A DNA stretch of 64,000 bases from the NCBI RefSeq assembly GCF_900111095.1, contig NZ_FOGB01000005.1, positions 98,561 through 162,560 of the forward strand, in the 5' to 3' direction. Numbering within the stretch: the stretch's first letter is position 1; each line of letters opens with the position of its first letter. The translations under genes and the position numbers were made by a program. Shown piece by piece: positions 36,545-45,368 of this stretch. The stretch is from Amphritea atlantica. Lineage in GTDB: Bacteria; Pseudomonadota; Gammaproteobacteria; Pseudomonadales; Balneatricaceae. Under the pieces are notes generated by a model. The model was given only the letters and a program-made list of their open reading frames with translations. It ran no database searches and was not told the origin of the DNA.

Positions 36545-37201
36545 ATGTTACTGGCAGCGCAAATCACAGATCTGACTCTTCTGATTCACACTCTGCTGAA
36601 CAAAGGCAGGTTTAACGGTGGTGATCGCCTGGATGACCTGAAACAGCACAACAAACAGCTGATCGCTGAAAACAAAGCGCTGAGACGCGCACTTGAGGCG
36701 GAAAAAGAACGCGCCTTCCGGGATAGCCTGACAGGAATAGCGAACCGACGAGCCTATGAGCAGCGCCTTGAAGAGGAGATCAATCGCAGTAACCGGAGCG
36801 ACAAGCCGTTCTCGTTATTGGTGTGGGATATCGATAACTTTAAACAGATCAATGATCGTTTTGGCCATCAGATTGGCGATCAGATCCTGATTGCCATCGC
36901 TGGTGAACTGAATAGTCAGGTACGCAGCTGCGACTTCTCCGCCCGCTTTGGGGGTGAAGAGTTTGTTTCCATTATTCCGGACTGCCCGCTAAGCCAGGCT
37001 TACAATATTGCAGAAGGGCTGCGCAGCAAGATCGCAGGTAAAAGTATCGCCACCAGCCAGGGAGATATCCATGTCACCCTCTCCTGCGGGATCGCAGAGT
37101 TTACCCCCAACAGTGATGCAAATGAGTTATTTGAGCGTGCTGACCAGGCACTCTACCAGGCTAAAAAACAGGGCAAGAACCGTATCAGCCGCTCAGACTA
37201 A
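36545..37201 (+). CDS. Diguanylate cyclase (coiled-coil-GGDEF)
   Basis: 218 residues, cytoplasmic. An N-terminal coiled coil (DDLKQHNKQLIAENKALRRALEAEKER) leads into GGDEF: RDSLTGIANRRAYEQ, the active-site RFGGEEFVSII, and LFERADQALYQAKKQGKN. GGEEF is a catalytically competent variant. Probably makes c-di-GMP on dimerisation. Divergent from the BaeS-like kinase and followed by a strong terminator. Confidence 0.88.
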   Translation: MLLAAQITDLTLLIHTLLNKGRFNGGDRLDDLKQHNKQLIAENKALRRALEAEKERAFRDSLTGIANRRAYEQRLEEEINRSNRSDKPFSLLVWDIDNFKQINDRFGHQIGDQILIAIAGELNSQVRSCDFSARFGGEEFVSIIPDCPLSQAYNIAEGLRSKIAGKSIATSQGDIHVTLSCGIAEFTPNSDANELFERADQALYQAKKQGKNRISRSD

Positions 37202-37203
37202 AA

Positions 37204-37233
37204 CAAAAAAACGCGCCCAGGGCGCGTTTTTTA
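37204..37233. terminator. Bidirectional intrinsic terminator
   Basis: A-run, stem ACGCGCCC / GGGCGCGT with a two-base loop region (AG-type), then T-run. Lies between the convergent diguanylate cyclase and peroxiredoxin genes. Confidence 0.88.
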
Positions 37234-37252
37234 AGCTTAAACGGTAACCCGC

Positions 37253-37855
37253 TTACAGCTTGTCAGCATTCTCGCTCAGGTAGGCTGCAACACCGGCAGG
37301 AGACGCGTCCATACCTTTGTCGCCTTCAGTCCAGCCAGCTGGGCAAACTTCGCCGTGAGTCTGGTGGAATGCCAGAGCATCAACCATACGCAGCATTTCG
37401 TCAACGTTACGGCCCAGTGGCAGATCGTTAACAACCTGGTGACGCACCAGACCATCTTCATCGATCAGGAAAGAACCACGGAAAGCAACACCGCCTTCAG
37501 ATTCAACATCGTAATCTTTACAGATGCTGTGAGTCATGTCGGCAACCAGCGTGTAGTTAACCGGACCAATACCACCCTGATCAACAGGGGTATTACGCCA
37601 AGCGTTGTGAGAGAAGTGAGAGTCGATAGAAACACCGATCACTTCAACGTTACGCTTTTTGAACTCTTCAATACGGTGATCAAAAGCCAGCAGCTCAGAT
37701 GGACAAACAAATGTGAAATCAAGTGGGTAGAAGAATACAACAGCCTTCTTACCTTTAGTCGCTTCAGACAGGGTGAAAGCATCAACAATCTCACCGTTAC
37801 CCAGAACCGCTGGTGCGGTGAAATCAGGAGCCTGCTTACCTACTAATACGCCCAT
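37253..37855 (-). CDS. Typical 2-Cys peroxiredoxin (AhpC/Tsa family)
   Basis: 200 residues. Peroxidatic Cys51 in FVCPSELLAF and resolving Cys171 in GEVCPAGW, with the GGIGPVNY and end-helix features of sensitive 2-Cys enzymes. Reduces hydrogen and organic peroxides in the cytoplasm. It occupies the position of the peroxidase gene next to rnt in Pseudomonas. No OxyR site was evident in the 158 bases to grxD. Confidence 0.93.
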   Translation of the reverse strand: MGVLVGKQAPDFTAPAVLGNGEIVDAFTLSEATKGKKAVVFFYPLDFTFVCPSELLAFDHRIEEFKKRNVEVIGVSIDSHFSHNAWRNTPVDQGGIGPVNYTLVADMTHSICKDYDVESEGGVAFRGSFLIDEDGLVRHQVVNDLPLGRNVDEMLRMVDALAFHQTHGEVCPAGWTEGDKGMDASPAGVAAYLSENADKL

Positions 37856-38013
37856 TTTTTATCTCCATTGTTAAGTAAAGCGTTAAACGATTGTGCAAAC
37901 AGCACGTTATATACAAGATATAAAAAGTGCTGATAGCTTAGTTGCAGTGACTTTATAACACTAATTAAAGTCAACTATGTAACCGATAAACTTCATCTAT
38001 TAAAGCGTTTCAC

Positions 38014-38349
38014 TCAGCCTTCCGCTGAATCATCAGCAACAGCCACTGAATCAATCAGCTCTTTCAGCTCTCCGCTGGCGGCCATCTCGGCAATGATGTC
38101 ACAACCACCAATCAGCTCACCTTTGATCCACAGTTGTGGAAAGGTTGGCCAGTTTGCATATTTAGGCAGCTCTGCACGAATTTCAGGACTTTCCAGAATA
38201 TTTACAAATGCAAAACGAGCGCCACAGGACATCACTGCTTCAGACGCACGGGAAGAGAAACCGCACTGAGGAAAACGTGGCGTACCCTTCATATATAAGA
38301 GGATATCGTTGGATTCAATTTGCTCTTTTATCGTGTCTATAACGCTCAT
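38014..38349 (-). CDS. grxD: Monothiol glutaredoxin
   Basis: 111 residues with the CGFS active site at Cys29-Ser32 (FPQCGFSSRAS), and WPTFPQLWIKGELIGGCDI for glutathione binding. Carries or hands over [2Fe-2S] clusters. Divergent from argD. In Pseudomonas the bfd/bfrB pair lies between peroxiredoxin and grxD; here they are absent. Confidence 0.95.
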   Translation of the reverse strand: MSVIDTIKEQIESNDILLYMKGTPRFPQCGFSSRASEAVMSCGARFAFVNILESPEIRAELPKYANWPTFPQLWIKGELIGGCDIIAEMAASGELKELIDSVAVADDSAEG

Positions 38350-38545
38350 AAATCTACCTATACTTTAACGGGTCGCCAGAGTTCTGACGCTAAACTTTAT
38401 TGATGAAGAAATCCTAGCATAAACCCGATTATTTTACTCGGGTATAGTGCGAAAAAAATCAGCTTTAATAGTCGCGACTATAACAAACGTTGCTTAGAAA
38501 AACTGCATTCCAGATTATATGGGGTCAACTATACTGGATCTCAAG

Positions 38546-38587
38546 TTCTATGCAGCATCTTGCTTATTCTCAGGCAAGTACATAGAA
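38546..38587 (+). promoter_or_regulatory. Two-part stem-loop in the argD leader
   Basis: TTCTATG (38546-38552) pairs with CATAGAA (38581-38587); inside, CTTGC (38559-38563) pairs with GCAAG (38574-38578). The structure lies upstream of the terminator-like hairpin and may be the anti-terminator or sensor part of a leader (inference). Confidence 0.45.
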
Positions 38588-38603
38588 TGGCTGGTTTTCC
38601 GTT

Positions 38604-38630
38604 CGGCAGCCTGATTATCGCTGCCGTTTT
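38604..38630 (+). terminator. Terminator-like hairpin just upstream of argD (attenuator candidate)
   Basis: Perfect 7-bp stem CGGCAGC / GCTGCCG, 9-base loop, then TTTT. It ends 33 bases before the argD ATG, so transcripts starting upstream would have to read through it. Confidence 0.5.
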
Positions 38631-38663
38631 GCGTTACATAGAGGGACTAACAGAGGGACTTAG

Positions 38664-39848
38664 ATGTCTACACAGCCCGTTATGAATACTTACTCGCGCC
38701 TTTCCGTCGCCTTTGACCACGGACAGGGCTGCTGGCTGTTTGATACAGATGGCAACAAATATCTGGATGCTCTCAGCGGTATTGCTGTATGCGGTCTTGG
38801 CCATGCTCACCCTGCTGTCACAACAGCGATCAGTGAGCAGGCCAGTCAACTGATCCACACTTCTAACCTGTATACCATCACCAATCAGGAACGTCTGGCG
38901 GAACGTCTGACCCAGATATCCGGCATGGATAACGTCTTTTTTGGTAATTCAGGGGCTGAAGCGAATGAAGCGGCTATCAAAATAGCACGTAAATTCGGTC
39001 ATACCAAAGGGATAGAAAAACCCACCATCATCGTAATGGAAGGGTCATTCCACGGTCGTACCATGGCCACCCTGAGCGCCACGGGCAACCGTTCAGCGCA
39101 GGCAGGCTTTGAACCTCTGGTCGGCGGCTTTGTTCGTGCCCCCTATAATGATGTTGACGCAGTAAAAAACATTATCAGCAACAACGCCAATGTCGTGGCA
39201 ATCCTGGTCGAACCCATTCAGGGCGAAGGCGGCATTATCATTCCGGCCGATGATTATCTGAATCAGCTGCGGGATATCTGCGATGCTCATGATATGTTGC
39301 TGATGCTGGACGAAGTCCAGACCGGAAACGGCCGTACCGGAACCTATTTCTCCTATCAGCAGAACGGTATCCTGCCGGACGTCGTCACCACCGCAAAAGG
39401 TCTGGGCAATGGCGTACCGATCGGCGCCTGCCTCGCCAGCGGCAAAGCTGCGACTGTTTTCGGACCGGGTAACCATGGTTCAACCTACGGTGGCAACCCA
39501 CTCTGCTGTGCTGCTGCGCTGGCTGTTGTGAATACCATTACTGAAGAGAAGCTGGACCAGCGTGCAGCGGAGCTGGGCAACAAGATTGCCGATGGCTTTC
39601 GTGCTCAGCTCGGTGATGCCGCCTATGTCAAAGAGATTCGCAACAAGGGACTACTGCTGGCCATTGAGCTGACCGAAGCCGGTACCGAACTGGCAGTACT
39701 GTCTAAGGTCAAAGGGGTGCTCCTTAATGTGACCGGCGGCGGTAAGGTTGTGCGCATGCTGCCCCCGCTGATTATGAGCGATACTGAAGCGGAGCTGCTG
39801 GTCAACACCGTGTCCCGTATCATTAAAGTCTATATGGCTGACGAATAA
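38664..39848 (+). CDS. argD: Acetylornithine/succinylornithine aminotransferase
   Basis: 394 residues, class III aminotransferase. YLDALSGIAVCGLGHAHP, GNSGAEANEAAIKIAR, HGRTMATLSATGN, LMLDEVQTGNGRTG, and the pyridoxal-phosphate Lys in TTAKGLGNGVPIG. Converts N-acetylglutamate semialdehyde to N-acetylornithine (and may serve arginine catabolism). Followed by argF after 42 bases containing a hairpin. Confidence 0.93.
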   Translation: MSTQPVMNTYSRLSVAFDHGQGCWLFDTDGNKYLDALSGIAVCGLGHAHPAVTTAISEQASQLIHTSNLYTITNQERLAERLTQISGMDNVFFGNSGAEANEAAIKIARKFGHTKGIEKPTIIVMEGSFHGRTMATLSATGNRSAQAGFEPLVGGFVRAPYNDVDAVKNIISNNANVVAILVEPIQGEGGIIIPADDYLNQLRDICDAHDMLLMLDEVQTGNGRTGTYFSYQQNGILPDVVTTAKGLGNGVPIGACLASGKAATVFGPGNHGSTYGGNPLCCAAALAVVNTITEEKLDQRAAELGNKIADGFRAQLGDAAYVKEIRNKGLLLAIELTEAGTELAVLSKVKGVLLNVTGGGKVVRMLPPLIMSDTEAELLVNTVSRIIKVYMADE

Positions 39849-39861
39849 CTGAATCTGAGCT

Positions 39862-39883
39862 AAGGCCTGCTCTGCCCGGCCTT
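39862..39883 (+). other. Hairpin between argD and argF
   Basis: AAGGCC / GGCCTT with a 10-base loop, immediately ahead of argF. It overlaps the place where the argF ribosome site should be; no good Shine-Dalgarno is otherwise visible. Could modulate argF translation or partially terminate. Confidence 0.5.
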
Positions 39884-39890
39884 CTTAATT

Positions 39891-40805
39891 ATGACAACAA
39901 GACATTTTCTGACACTGCTGGACCTGACACCCGATGAGCTGAACAAGCTGATCAGGCGTGCGATTGAACTGAAACAGATACGTAACAACGGTGAGATCTA
40001 CGAACCGCTGTCAAACCAGGTTATGGCGATGATCTTTGAGAAATCATCAACCCGCACCCGGGTCTCTTTTGAGGCGGGTATGGCGCATCTGGGTGGACAC
40101 GCACTGTTTCTTTCCTCACGGGACACACAACTGGGCCGTGGTGAGCCGATTGAGGACAGTGCCCGGGTTATCTCCAGCATGTGCGATGTTGTAATGATCC
40201 GCACATTTGAGCACGAGACAGTCACGACGTTTGCCCAGCACTCCCGGGTACCGGTGATCAACGCTCTGACCGATGATTACCATCCCTGCCAGTTGCTGGC
40301 GGATATGCAGACCTTCCTGGAACACCGCGGTGATATCAAAGGGAAAACCGTCAGCTGGATCGGCGATGGCAACAATATGTGTAACTCCTATATAAACGCC
40401 GCTCGCCAGTTCGACTTTAAGCTGCAGGTCGCCTGTCCGGAAGGGTTTGATCCGAATCCTGAGCTGCTGGCGGCCAACAGCGAGCGGGTATCAATCTTCC
40501 GCACCCCCGAAGAAGCGGTGCAAGGCAGCCATCTGGTGGTCACCGATGTATGGGCCTCTATGGGCCAGGAAGATGAGCAGAAAGAGCGTGAACGAGAGTT
40601 CAGGGGTTATCAGGTCACACCGCAACTCATGGATCTTGCCGAATCCGATGCGATATTTATGCACTGTTTGCCGGCTCACCGGGGCGAAGAAGTCAGCGCA
40701 GAGATGATGGACGACCCACGCTCAGTGGTGTTTGATGAAGCCGAAAACCGCTTGCACGCACAAAAAGCGCTGCTGGAGTTTCTGCTGGTTAAACCGAAAG
40801 CCTGA
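39891..40805 (+). CDS. argF: Ornithine carbamoyltransferase
   Basis: 304 residues. Carbamoyl-phosphate loop [12 protein letters not shown], ornithine site [12 protein letters not shown], and [11 protein letters not shown]. Makes citrulline, the substrate of ArgG encoded nearby. Lacks an evident ribosome site and follows argD closely, so it is probably co-transcribed with argD. A stable hairpin (40835-40855) follows. Confidence 0.95.
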   Translation: MTTRHFLTLLDLTPDELNKLIRRAIELKQIRNNGEIYEPLSNQVMAMIFEKSSTRTRVSFEAGMAHLGGHALFLSSRDTQLGRGEPIEDSARVISSMCDVVMIRTFEHETVTTFAQHSRVPVINALTDDYHPCQLLADMQTFLEHRGDIKGKTVSWIGDGNNMCNSYINAARQFDFKLQVACPEGFDPNPELLAANSERVSIFRTPEEAVQGSHLVVTDVWASMGQEDEQKEREREFRGYQVTPQLMDLAESDAIFMHCLPAHRGEEVSAEMMDDPRSVVFDEAENRLHAQKALLEFLLVKPKA

Positions 40806-40834
40806 TAACAGCGCTTACATATCGCTGGAAACCC

Positions 40835-40860
40835 AGGCCCGCTCTATGCGGGCCTTATAT
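40835..40860 (+). terminator. Terminator-like hairpin after argF
   Basis: Perfect 8-bp stem AGGCCCGC / GCGGGCCT with a 5-base loop, followed by a weak T/A tract (TATAT). It sits 30 bases after the argF stop and probably ends the argD-argF transcript. Confidence 0.65.
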
Positions 40861-40933
40861 CATACAAAGATGCCGCATGAGTTAAATTCATACTATACTC
40901 TGGTTCACAGAATAAAAATTGAGGCATTCCAGC

Positions 40934-41848
40934 ATGATCGAACTTCGACACCTGAAAACTCTTTCTGCGCTAAGAGATTCAGGCAGTTTAGTTGAAGCTG
41001 CCGAACGTATCCATCTGACCCAATCCGCCCTCTCCCATCAGATCAAAGATCTCGAAGACCGCCTAGACTGTTCACTGTTTATTCGCAAAACCAAACCGAT
41101 CTGCTTCACCAGCGCAGGCCAGCGTATCCTGACCCTGGCCGATGAAGTACTGCCGATGATCCGTAACGCGGAGCGAGATATCGCCCGACTGGCCGGTGGG
41201 GAAGCGGGACGCCTGAATATCTGCATCGAGTGTCACAGCTGCTTTGACTGGCTGATGCCAACCATCGACCATTTTCGCCAGAACTGGCCCGAAGTGGAGA
41301 TGGATCTGACCACTGGCTTCAGTTTTCAACCCCTGCCAGCACTGGCTCGGGGTGATATCGATCTGGTGGTTACTGCTGACCCGGAAGAGCGTACGGGAAT
41401 AGCCTATATACCGCTCTTTACCTATGAATCGGTACTGGCCATGAGTAAGCAGCATCAGTTGGTTGCGCGCCGCACAATTCAGCCGCAGGATCTTGAACAT
41501 CAGACCCTGATTACCTACCCGGTTGAACAGCACCGTCTGGATGTTTTCAAGCACTTCCTGGATCCTGCCGGCATTGAGCCGGAAGAGGTACGCACCTCAG
41601 AACTGACGGTGATGATTATGCAGCTGGTCGCCAGTGGCCGCGGGGTGTCCGCGCTGCCGAACTGGGCTATCCACCAGTATATCGAACAGGAATATATTAC
41701 TTCCCGTCCACTGGGCGAAAAAGGGGTCTGGTGTACCCTATACGCAGCGATTCGGGAAGATCAGAAAGATTCAGACTTTATGGTAGATTTTCTTAACACC
41801 GCCAAAGAGATCACCTTCCGCAACCTCAGTGGTATCAAGTCTGCCTGA
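40934..41848 (+). CDS. metR: LysR-family regulator of methionine biosynthesis
   Basis: 304 residues from the ATG at 40934; an upstream in-frame start at 40919 would add five residues. MIELRHLKTLSALRDSGSLVEAAERIHLTQSALSHQIKDLE-type helix-turn-helix and an effector domain with ICIECHSCFDWLMP and PVEQHRLDVFKHFLDPAGI, strongly MetR-like. MetR with homocysteine activates metE/metH. Stop overlaps the start of the next gene (ATGA), so that gene is translationally coupled. Confidence 0.88.
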   Translation: MIELRHLKTLSALRDSGSLVEAAERIHLTQSALSHQIKDLEDRLDCSLFIRKTKPICFTSAGQRILTLADEVLPMIRNAERDIARLAGGEAGRLNICIECHSCFDWLMPTIDHFRQNWPEVEMDLTTGFSFQPLPALARGDIDLVVTADPEERTGIAYIPLFTYESVLAMSKQHQLVARRTIQPQDLEHQTLITYPVEQHRLDVFKHFLDPAGIEPEEVRTSELTVMIMQLVASGRGVSALPNWAIHQYIEQEYITSRPLGEKGVWCTLYAAIREDQKDSDFMVDFLNTAKEITFRNLSGIKSA

Positions 41849-42303
41849 TGACCACACTGGGGAATACTGAGGGTGCCACCACCCTTCTCTATCTGCCTGC
41901 GCCACCGATCATCGATACACACAAGCCGCTGGATTACGCCAGACTCTGTGAGTTAAATGGCAATCACTGGCGCAAAATCCTGATTATTCTGGCCAAACTG
42001 CAAGCCACCGAATCAACATGGCGTCACTATCGCGACGAACAGCTGTTAAGGCAACACGAAGCGATCGTTTTCGGCGATCAGTTGCTCACCGGTCGTCAGT
42101 TGCATATTGTTGCCGGCAAAGCCAGCTGGCAGCGGCTGGGGTTAGATCTGCAACACTTTACGCCGATGGAAGCGAGTGGCAGATTATTCCGGCAAGAGAA
42201 TATTATTCTCACCCCCTACCCGGATTACCGACAGTTTCCCAACACTCTGATTGATCAGTTAAGACCGGTTATTCAGGCATTCAGATCCGCCAGATCCAAC
42301 TAG
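41848..42303 (+). CDS. Conserved hypothetical protein coupled to metR
   Basis: 151 residues, no signal peptide or membrane segment. LYLPAPPIIDTHKPLDYARLC, NGNHWRKILIILAKL, HIVAGKASWQRLGL and a final ILTPYPDYRQFPN. It resembles, from memory, a gammaproteobacterial family (possibly DUF6942); the pattern 'GKASWQRLG ... TPYPDYRQFPN' suggests uracil-glycosylase-like architecture only faintly. Function unknown. Confidence 0.7.
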   Translation: MTTLGNTEGATTLLYLPAPPIIDTHKPLDYARLCELNGNHWRKILIILAKLQATESTWRHYRDEQLLRQHEAIVFGDQLLTGRQLHIVAGKASWQRLGLDLQHFTPMEASGRLFRQENIILTPYPDYRQFPNTLIDQLRPVIQAFRSARSN

Positions 42304-42309
42304 CCAGGA

Positions 42310-42687
42310 TCAGCCCTGCCACTCATCCAGCACCTCCTGGGCAGCCCGGAACGCCTCCTGAGCGGCTGGTGCACCACAATAAACAACAGAGTGCAGCAAC
42401 ACCTCCTGAATCTCCTGCGGGGTACAGCCATTATTCAGCGCACCACGTACATGGCCTTTCAGTTCAGCGGGCGCTTTCAGTGCCGCCAGCATCGCAATGG
42501 TCACCAGGCTGCGGGTTGAACGTGGCAGGCCATCCCTCTGCCAGGTTGACCCCCAGGCATGTTCATTAATCCACTCCTGTAAGGGAGCGGTCAGCTCTGT
42601 TGTATTGGCCTGGGCACGGGCGACAAATGTTTCACCCATGACCTCAGTGCGCACCTTCAATCCGTTTTGCTTATCCTGTTCTGACAT
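42310..42687 (-). CDS. Carboxymuconolactone decarboxylase family protein
   Basis: 125 residues, close to PcaC in length. WQRDGLPRSTRSLVTIAMLAAL and GALNNGCTPQEIQEVLLHSVVYCGAPAAQEAF are the family signature. It lacks the CxxC of AhpD. Without other beta-ketoadipate genes nearby, assignment to protocatechuate breakdown is not supported; it may act on another lactone. Single gene, convergent with the metR pair. Confidence 0.85.
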   Translation of the reverse strand: MSEQDKQNGLKVRTEVMGETFVARAQANTTELTAPLQEWINEHAWGSTWQRDGLPRSTRSLVTIAMLAALKAPAELKGHVRGALNNGCTPQEIQEVLLHSVVYCGAPAAQEAFRAAQEVLDEWQG

Positions 42688-42889
42688 AAGATCACTATCA
42701 ACCCGGTTATTCTTATAGGACTTTTCCAGAGCCTATATTAAACACTATTACGCCAGATATCCCGGCCACAGCGACGAATAACGGCTATTTCAACCGACAG
42801 GCCTTACCTGAACCGGCGAACAACGTTAAACTATCCCCCTTTTTTATTGAAGCTCTAAAAATAGCCTCCTTTCAACTCGGTATGTATTG

Positions 42890-44242
42890 ATGGAAAACTG
42901 GTCTCCAGACAGCTGGAAAAACAACCCTATTCTACAGCAACCTGAATACCCGGATAGCGAAGCGGTCCGTCAGGTAGAAACAGAACTGGCCAAGATGCCA
43001 CCACTGGTGTTTGCCGGTGAAGTACGCTCATTGCATCAACAGCTGGCTGACGTGACAGCAGGCAAAGCCTTCCTGTTGCAGGGTGGAGATTGCGCTGAAA
43101 GCTTTGCCGAGTTCAGTGCCACCAATATCCGTGACACCTTCAAAGTATTGCTACAGATGGCGGTCGTGATGACCTTTGCCGGTAGTTGCCCGGTGGTTAA
43201 GGTTGCCCGCATCGCCGGTCAGTATGCCAAACCCCGCTCCGCGGGCACTGAAGTGATTGATGGCGTTGAGCTGCCCAGTTACCGTGGAGATATCATTAAC
43301 GACATCTCCTTTGAAGCTGCGGCTCGTCAACCAGACCCTCAGCGACTGATCCGCGCTTACCATCAGGCTACTTCGACACTCAACCTGATGCGCGCCTTTG
43401 CGCAGGGCGGTTTTGCCGATCTGCATAAGGTTCATCAGTGGAATCAGGGCTTTGTGCAACAGAGCCCATTGGGCGAAAAGTATCAGCATCTGGCTGATCA
43501 GATCGACGATACCCTGGCCTTTATGGAAGCCTGCGGTATTAGCAGCGATAGTGTTCCTCAACTGAGGGAAACCACGGTTTACACCTCCCACGAGGCGCTG
43601 CTGCTCAATTATGAACAGGCACTCACCCGTCAGGACAGTCTGACCAATCGCTGGTATGACTGTTCTGCACATATGCTCTGGATCGGCGACCGGACCCGGC
43701 AGCTGGACGGTGCGCATATCGAGTTCCTGCGTGGGGTTGAAAACCCGGTCGGAGTCAAAGTGGGCCCAAGCATGAAACCGGATGAGCTGATCAGACTGAT
43801 CGATGCCCTCAACCCGGATAATCAGCCAGGCCGGCTGACCCTGATCAGCCGTATGGGGGCTGACAATATCACCGAGATCCTGCCTGAACTGGTGCGCAGG
43901 GTGAAAGCAGAGGGACGTGAGGTGGTCTGGAGTTCAGACCCGATGCACGGTAATACCATCAAAGCCAGCAGTGGCTACAAGACCCGTAGCGTCAACAGCA
44001 TTCTGAAAGAGATGAAGGGCTTCTTTGAAGTACATCGCGCCGAAGGCACCTATGCAGGCGGGGTACACTTTGAGATGACCGGTCAGAATGTGACGGAGTG
44101 TGTCGGCGGCGCTTACCAGATTACTGAAGAGGGTCTGGCTGACCGTTATCACACCCATTGTGATCCTCGTCTGAACGCCGATCAGGCGCTGGAACTGGCG
44201 TTCCTGATTGCCGATACCCTGAAGCAGGCTCGCCAGCGTTAA
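42890..44242 (+). CDS. aroG: 3-deoxy-7-phosphoheptulonate synthase, class II
   Basis: 450 residues from the ATG at 42890 (a TTG one codon earlier is in frame). Plant-type/class II DAHP synthase: [71 protein letters not shown]. First step of the shikimate pathway. Stop overlaps yqcC start. Confidence 0.93.
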   Translation: MENWSPDSWKNNPILQQPEYPDSEAVRQVETELAKMPPLVFAGEVRSLHQQLADVTAGKAFLLQGGDCAESFAEFSATNIRDTFKVLLQMAVVMTFAGSCPVVKVARIAGQYAKPRSAGTEVIDGVELPSYRGDIINDISFEAAARQPDPQRLIRAYHQATSTLNLMRAFAQGGFADLHKVHQWNQGFVQQSPLGEKYQHLADQIDDTLAFMEACGISSDSVPQLRETTVYTSHEALLLNYEQALTRQDSLTNRWYDCSAHMLWIGDRTRQLDGAHIEFLRGVENPVGVKVGPSMKPDELIRLIDALNPDNQPGRLTLISRMGADNITEILPELVRRVKAEGREVVWSSDPMHGNTIKASSGYKTRSVNSILKEMKGFFEVHRAEGTYAGGVHFEMTGQNVTECVGGAYQITEEGLADRYHTHCDPRLNADQALELAFLIADTLKQARQR

Positions 44243-44568
44243 TGCAGCAATATGCAGAACTGGAGCAACTGTTAGTCAGGATAGAAGCGGAGATGCGGGC
44301 CTGGTCACTCTGGTCCGCGACACCGCCAGCAGCATCAGCACTGCAAAGCCAGCAACCGTTCTGCATCGATACCCTGAGTTTCTGGCAGTGGGTGCAGTGG
44401 ATCATGGTGCCACGCTTGCGGCAGATGATGGCCCGGCAACAGTCACTTCCCCAGAGCAGTGATATGACACCAATGGCGGCAGAAGCCGTGGGCGCCAGCG
44501 GTATAAAAAGCAGTAAGCTGATCGACTACTTCACTGCACTCGATCAGCTTCTCACCGCCCGTCACTAG
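44242..44568 (+). CDS. yqcC: YqcC-family protein
   Basis: 108 residues. The family pattern is visible in LEQLLVRIEAEMRAWSLW, FCIDTLSFWQWVQWIMVPRLRQMM and the C-terminal DYFTALDQLL. A small cytoplasmic helical protein of unknown function. Overlaps the DAHP synthase stop (TAATG), so the two are co-translated; elsewhere yqcC is usually next to truC. Confidence 0.85.
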   Translation: MQQYAELEQLLVRIEAEMRAWSLWSATPPAASALQSQQPFCIDTLSFWQWVQWIMVPRLRQMMARQQSLPQSSDMTPMAAEAVGASGIKSSKLIDYFTALDQLLTARH

Positions 44569-44610
44569 CGGTTGGTATTACCGGCGGCGCGGCTTTCACC
44601 AGCCGCAGAG

Positions 44611-45012
44611 TCAGTCGGTTAGCAGACCATCCAGTACGATCTGGTTATAACCAACCACACCCACCACTTCACCACTCTTCAGTACCGGTGCCATCGCAAG
44701 GCCGAAATTATCAAACAAGCGGGCGCAGTAACGTACATCCATCTGCGGATCGACACCGATGACCGGCTTGGTCATCACCTCATAGACATTGATCCGTTCC
44801 GGCGCTCTATCCTGCGCCAGAACCTTCTTGGCAATATCGGAAAGCAGCAGAATACCGTACTCATCATCTTCGTGGCGCTTATTCACCAACAGCGCCGTCA
44901 CCTGCCTGGCTTTGTATACCTCAATGGCAGCTTTAATAGTGATCAGGCCATCGACCATGGCAAAATCATTGGTCATCACATCCTGCACCCGGATTACTTT
45001 GCGCTCTCTCAT
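44611..45012 (-). CDS. CBS-domain pair protein
   Basis: 133 residues, two CBS motifs (DVMTNDFAMVDGLITIKAAIEV and YEVMTKPVIGVDPQMDVRYCARL), the arrangement that binds adenosine nucleotides in a Bateman module. Start overlaps the PII-like gene by 4 bases. As the last gene of the DUF1538-PII-CBS operon, it probably senses AMP/ATP or a related ligand for the membrane proteins (inference). Confidence 0.85.
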   Translation of the reverse strand: MRERKVIRVQDVMTNDFAMVDGLITIKAAIEVYKARQVTALLVNKRHEDDEYGILLLSDIAKKVLAQDRAPERINVYEVMTKPVIGVDPQMDVRYCARLFDNFGLAMAPVLKSGEVVGVVGYNQIVLDGLLTD

Positions 45013-45359
45013 AGCTCATCCTCGACGACATTTGTCAGGGTTTGAATCTGGTGGGCCACACCCACAGCATCCTCCACATCCAGCTGAATCGCGATGCCCT
45101 GGCCGGGTTTATCGTCAAAATCAGCCACTTCGGAAATAGTTTCCAGTATTTTCCGGCTCAGATGCTCCTCAACAATGAACAGCAACACATCCCGCTGGGT
45201 TTCCAGCGACAGACCAAAAAAGGTCTTCGTCTTAGTCACCCCTTCACCGCGGGCGTTATTAATCACCGTGGCACCCGTTGCACCCGCCTCACGGGCAGCC
45301 TTCATCACCTGATCGGTTTTGGAGTCTTCAACAAATACTACTAACAGCTTGAAGTGCAT
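45009..45359 (-). CDS. Atypical PII-like signalling protein
   Basis: 116 residues with PII ferredoxin-like fold strands: HFKLLVVFVEDSKTDQVMKAAREAGATGATV, then VLLFIVEEHLSRKILETISEVADF. The T-loop equivalent (NARGEGVTKTKTFFGLSLETQRD) lacks the uridylylated Tyr51 motif of GlnB/GlnK, so it is not a classical nitrogen PII. It sits between two DUF1538 membrane genes and a CBS gene, which suggests gating of that membrane complex by a nucleotide or ion signal (inference). Confidence 0.85.
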   Translation of the reverse strand: MHFKLLVVFVEDSKTDQVMKAAREAGATGATVINNARGEGVTKTKTFFGLSLETQRDVLLFIVEEHLSRKILETISEVADFDDKPGQGIAIQLDVEDAVGVAHQIQTLTNVVEDEL

Positions 45360-45368
45360 AGCCCCGTC

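Larger units (their letters stand above)
38350..38663. other. Intergenic region between grxD and argD with two leader hairpins
   Basis: 314 bases with divergent promoters. The right half contains two strong hairpins (38546-38587 and 38604-38630, listed separately) just ahead of argD, and an AT-rich stretch with AAAAAAAT near 38452. I could not identify a convincing ArgR box by eye. Confidence 0.5.

Noticed and set aside
37856-38013. OxyR site upstream of the peroxiredoxin gene
   Set aside because: ATAG-like fragments are present but not in the spaced tetranucleotide pattern expected for OxyR.
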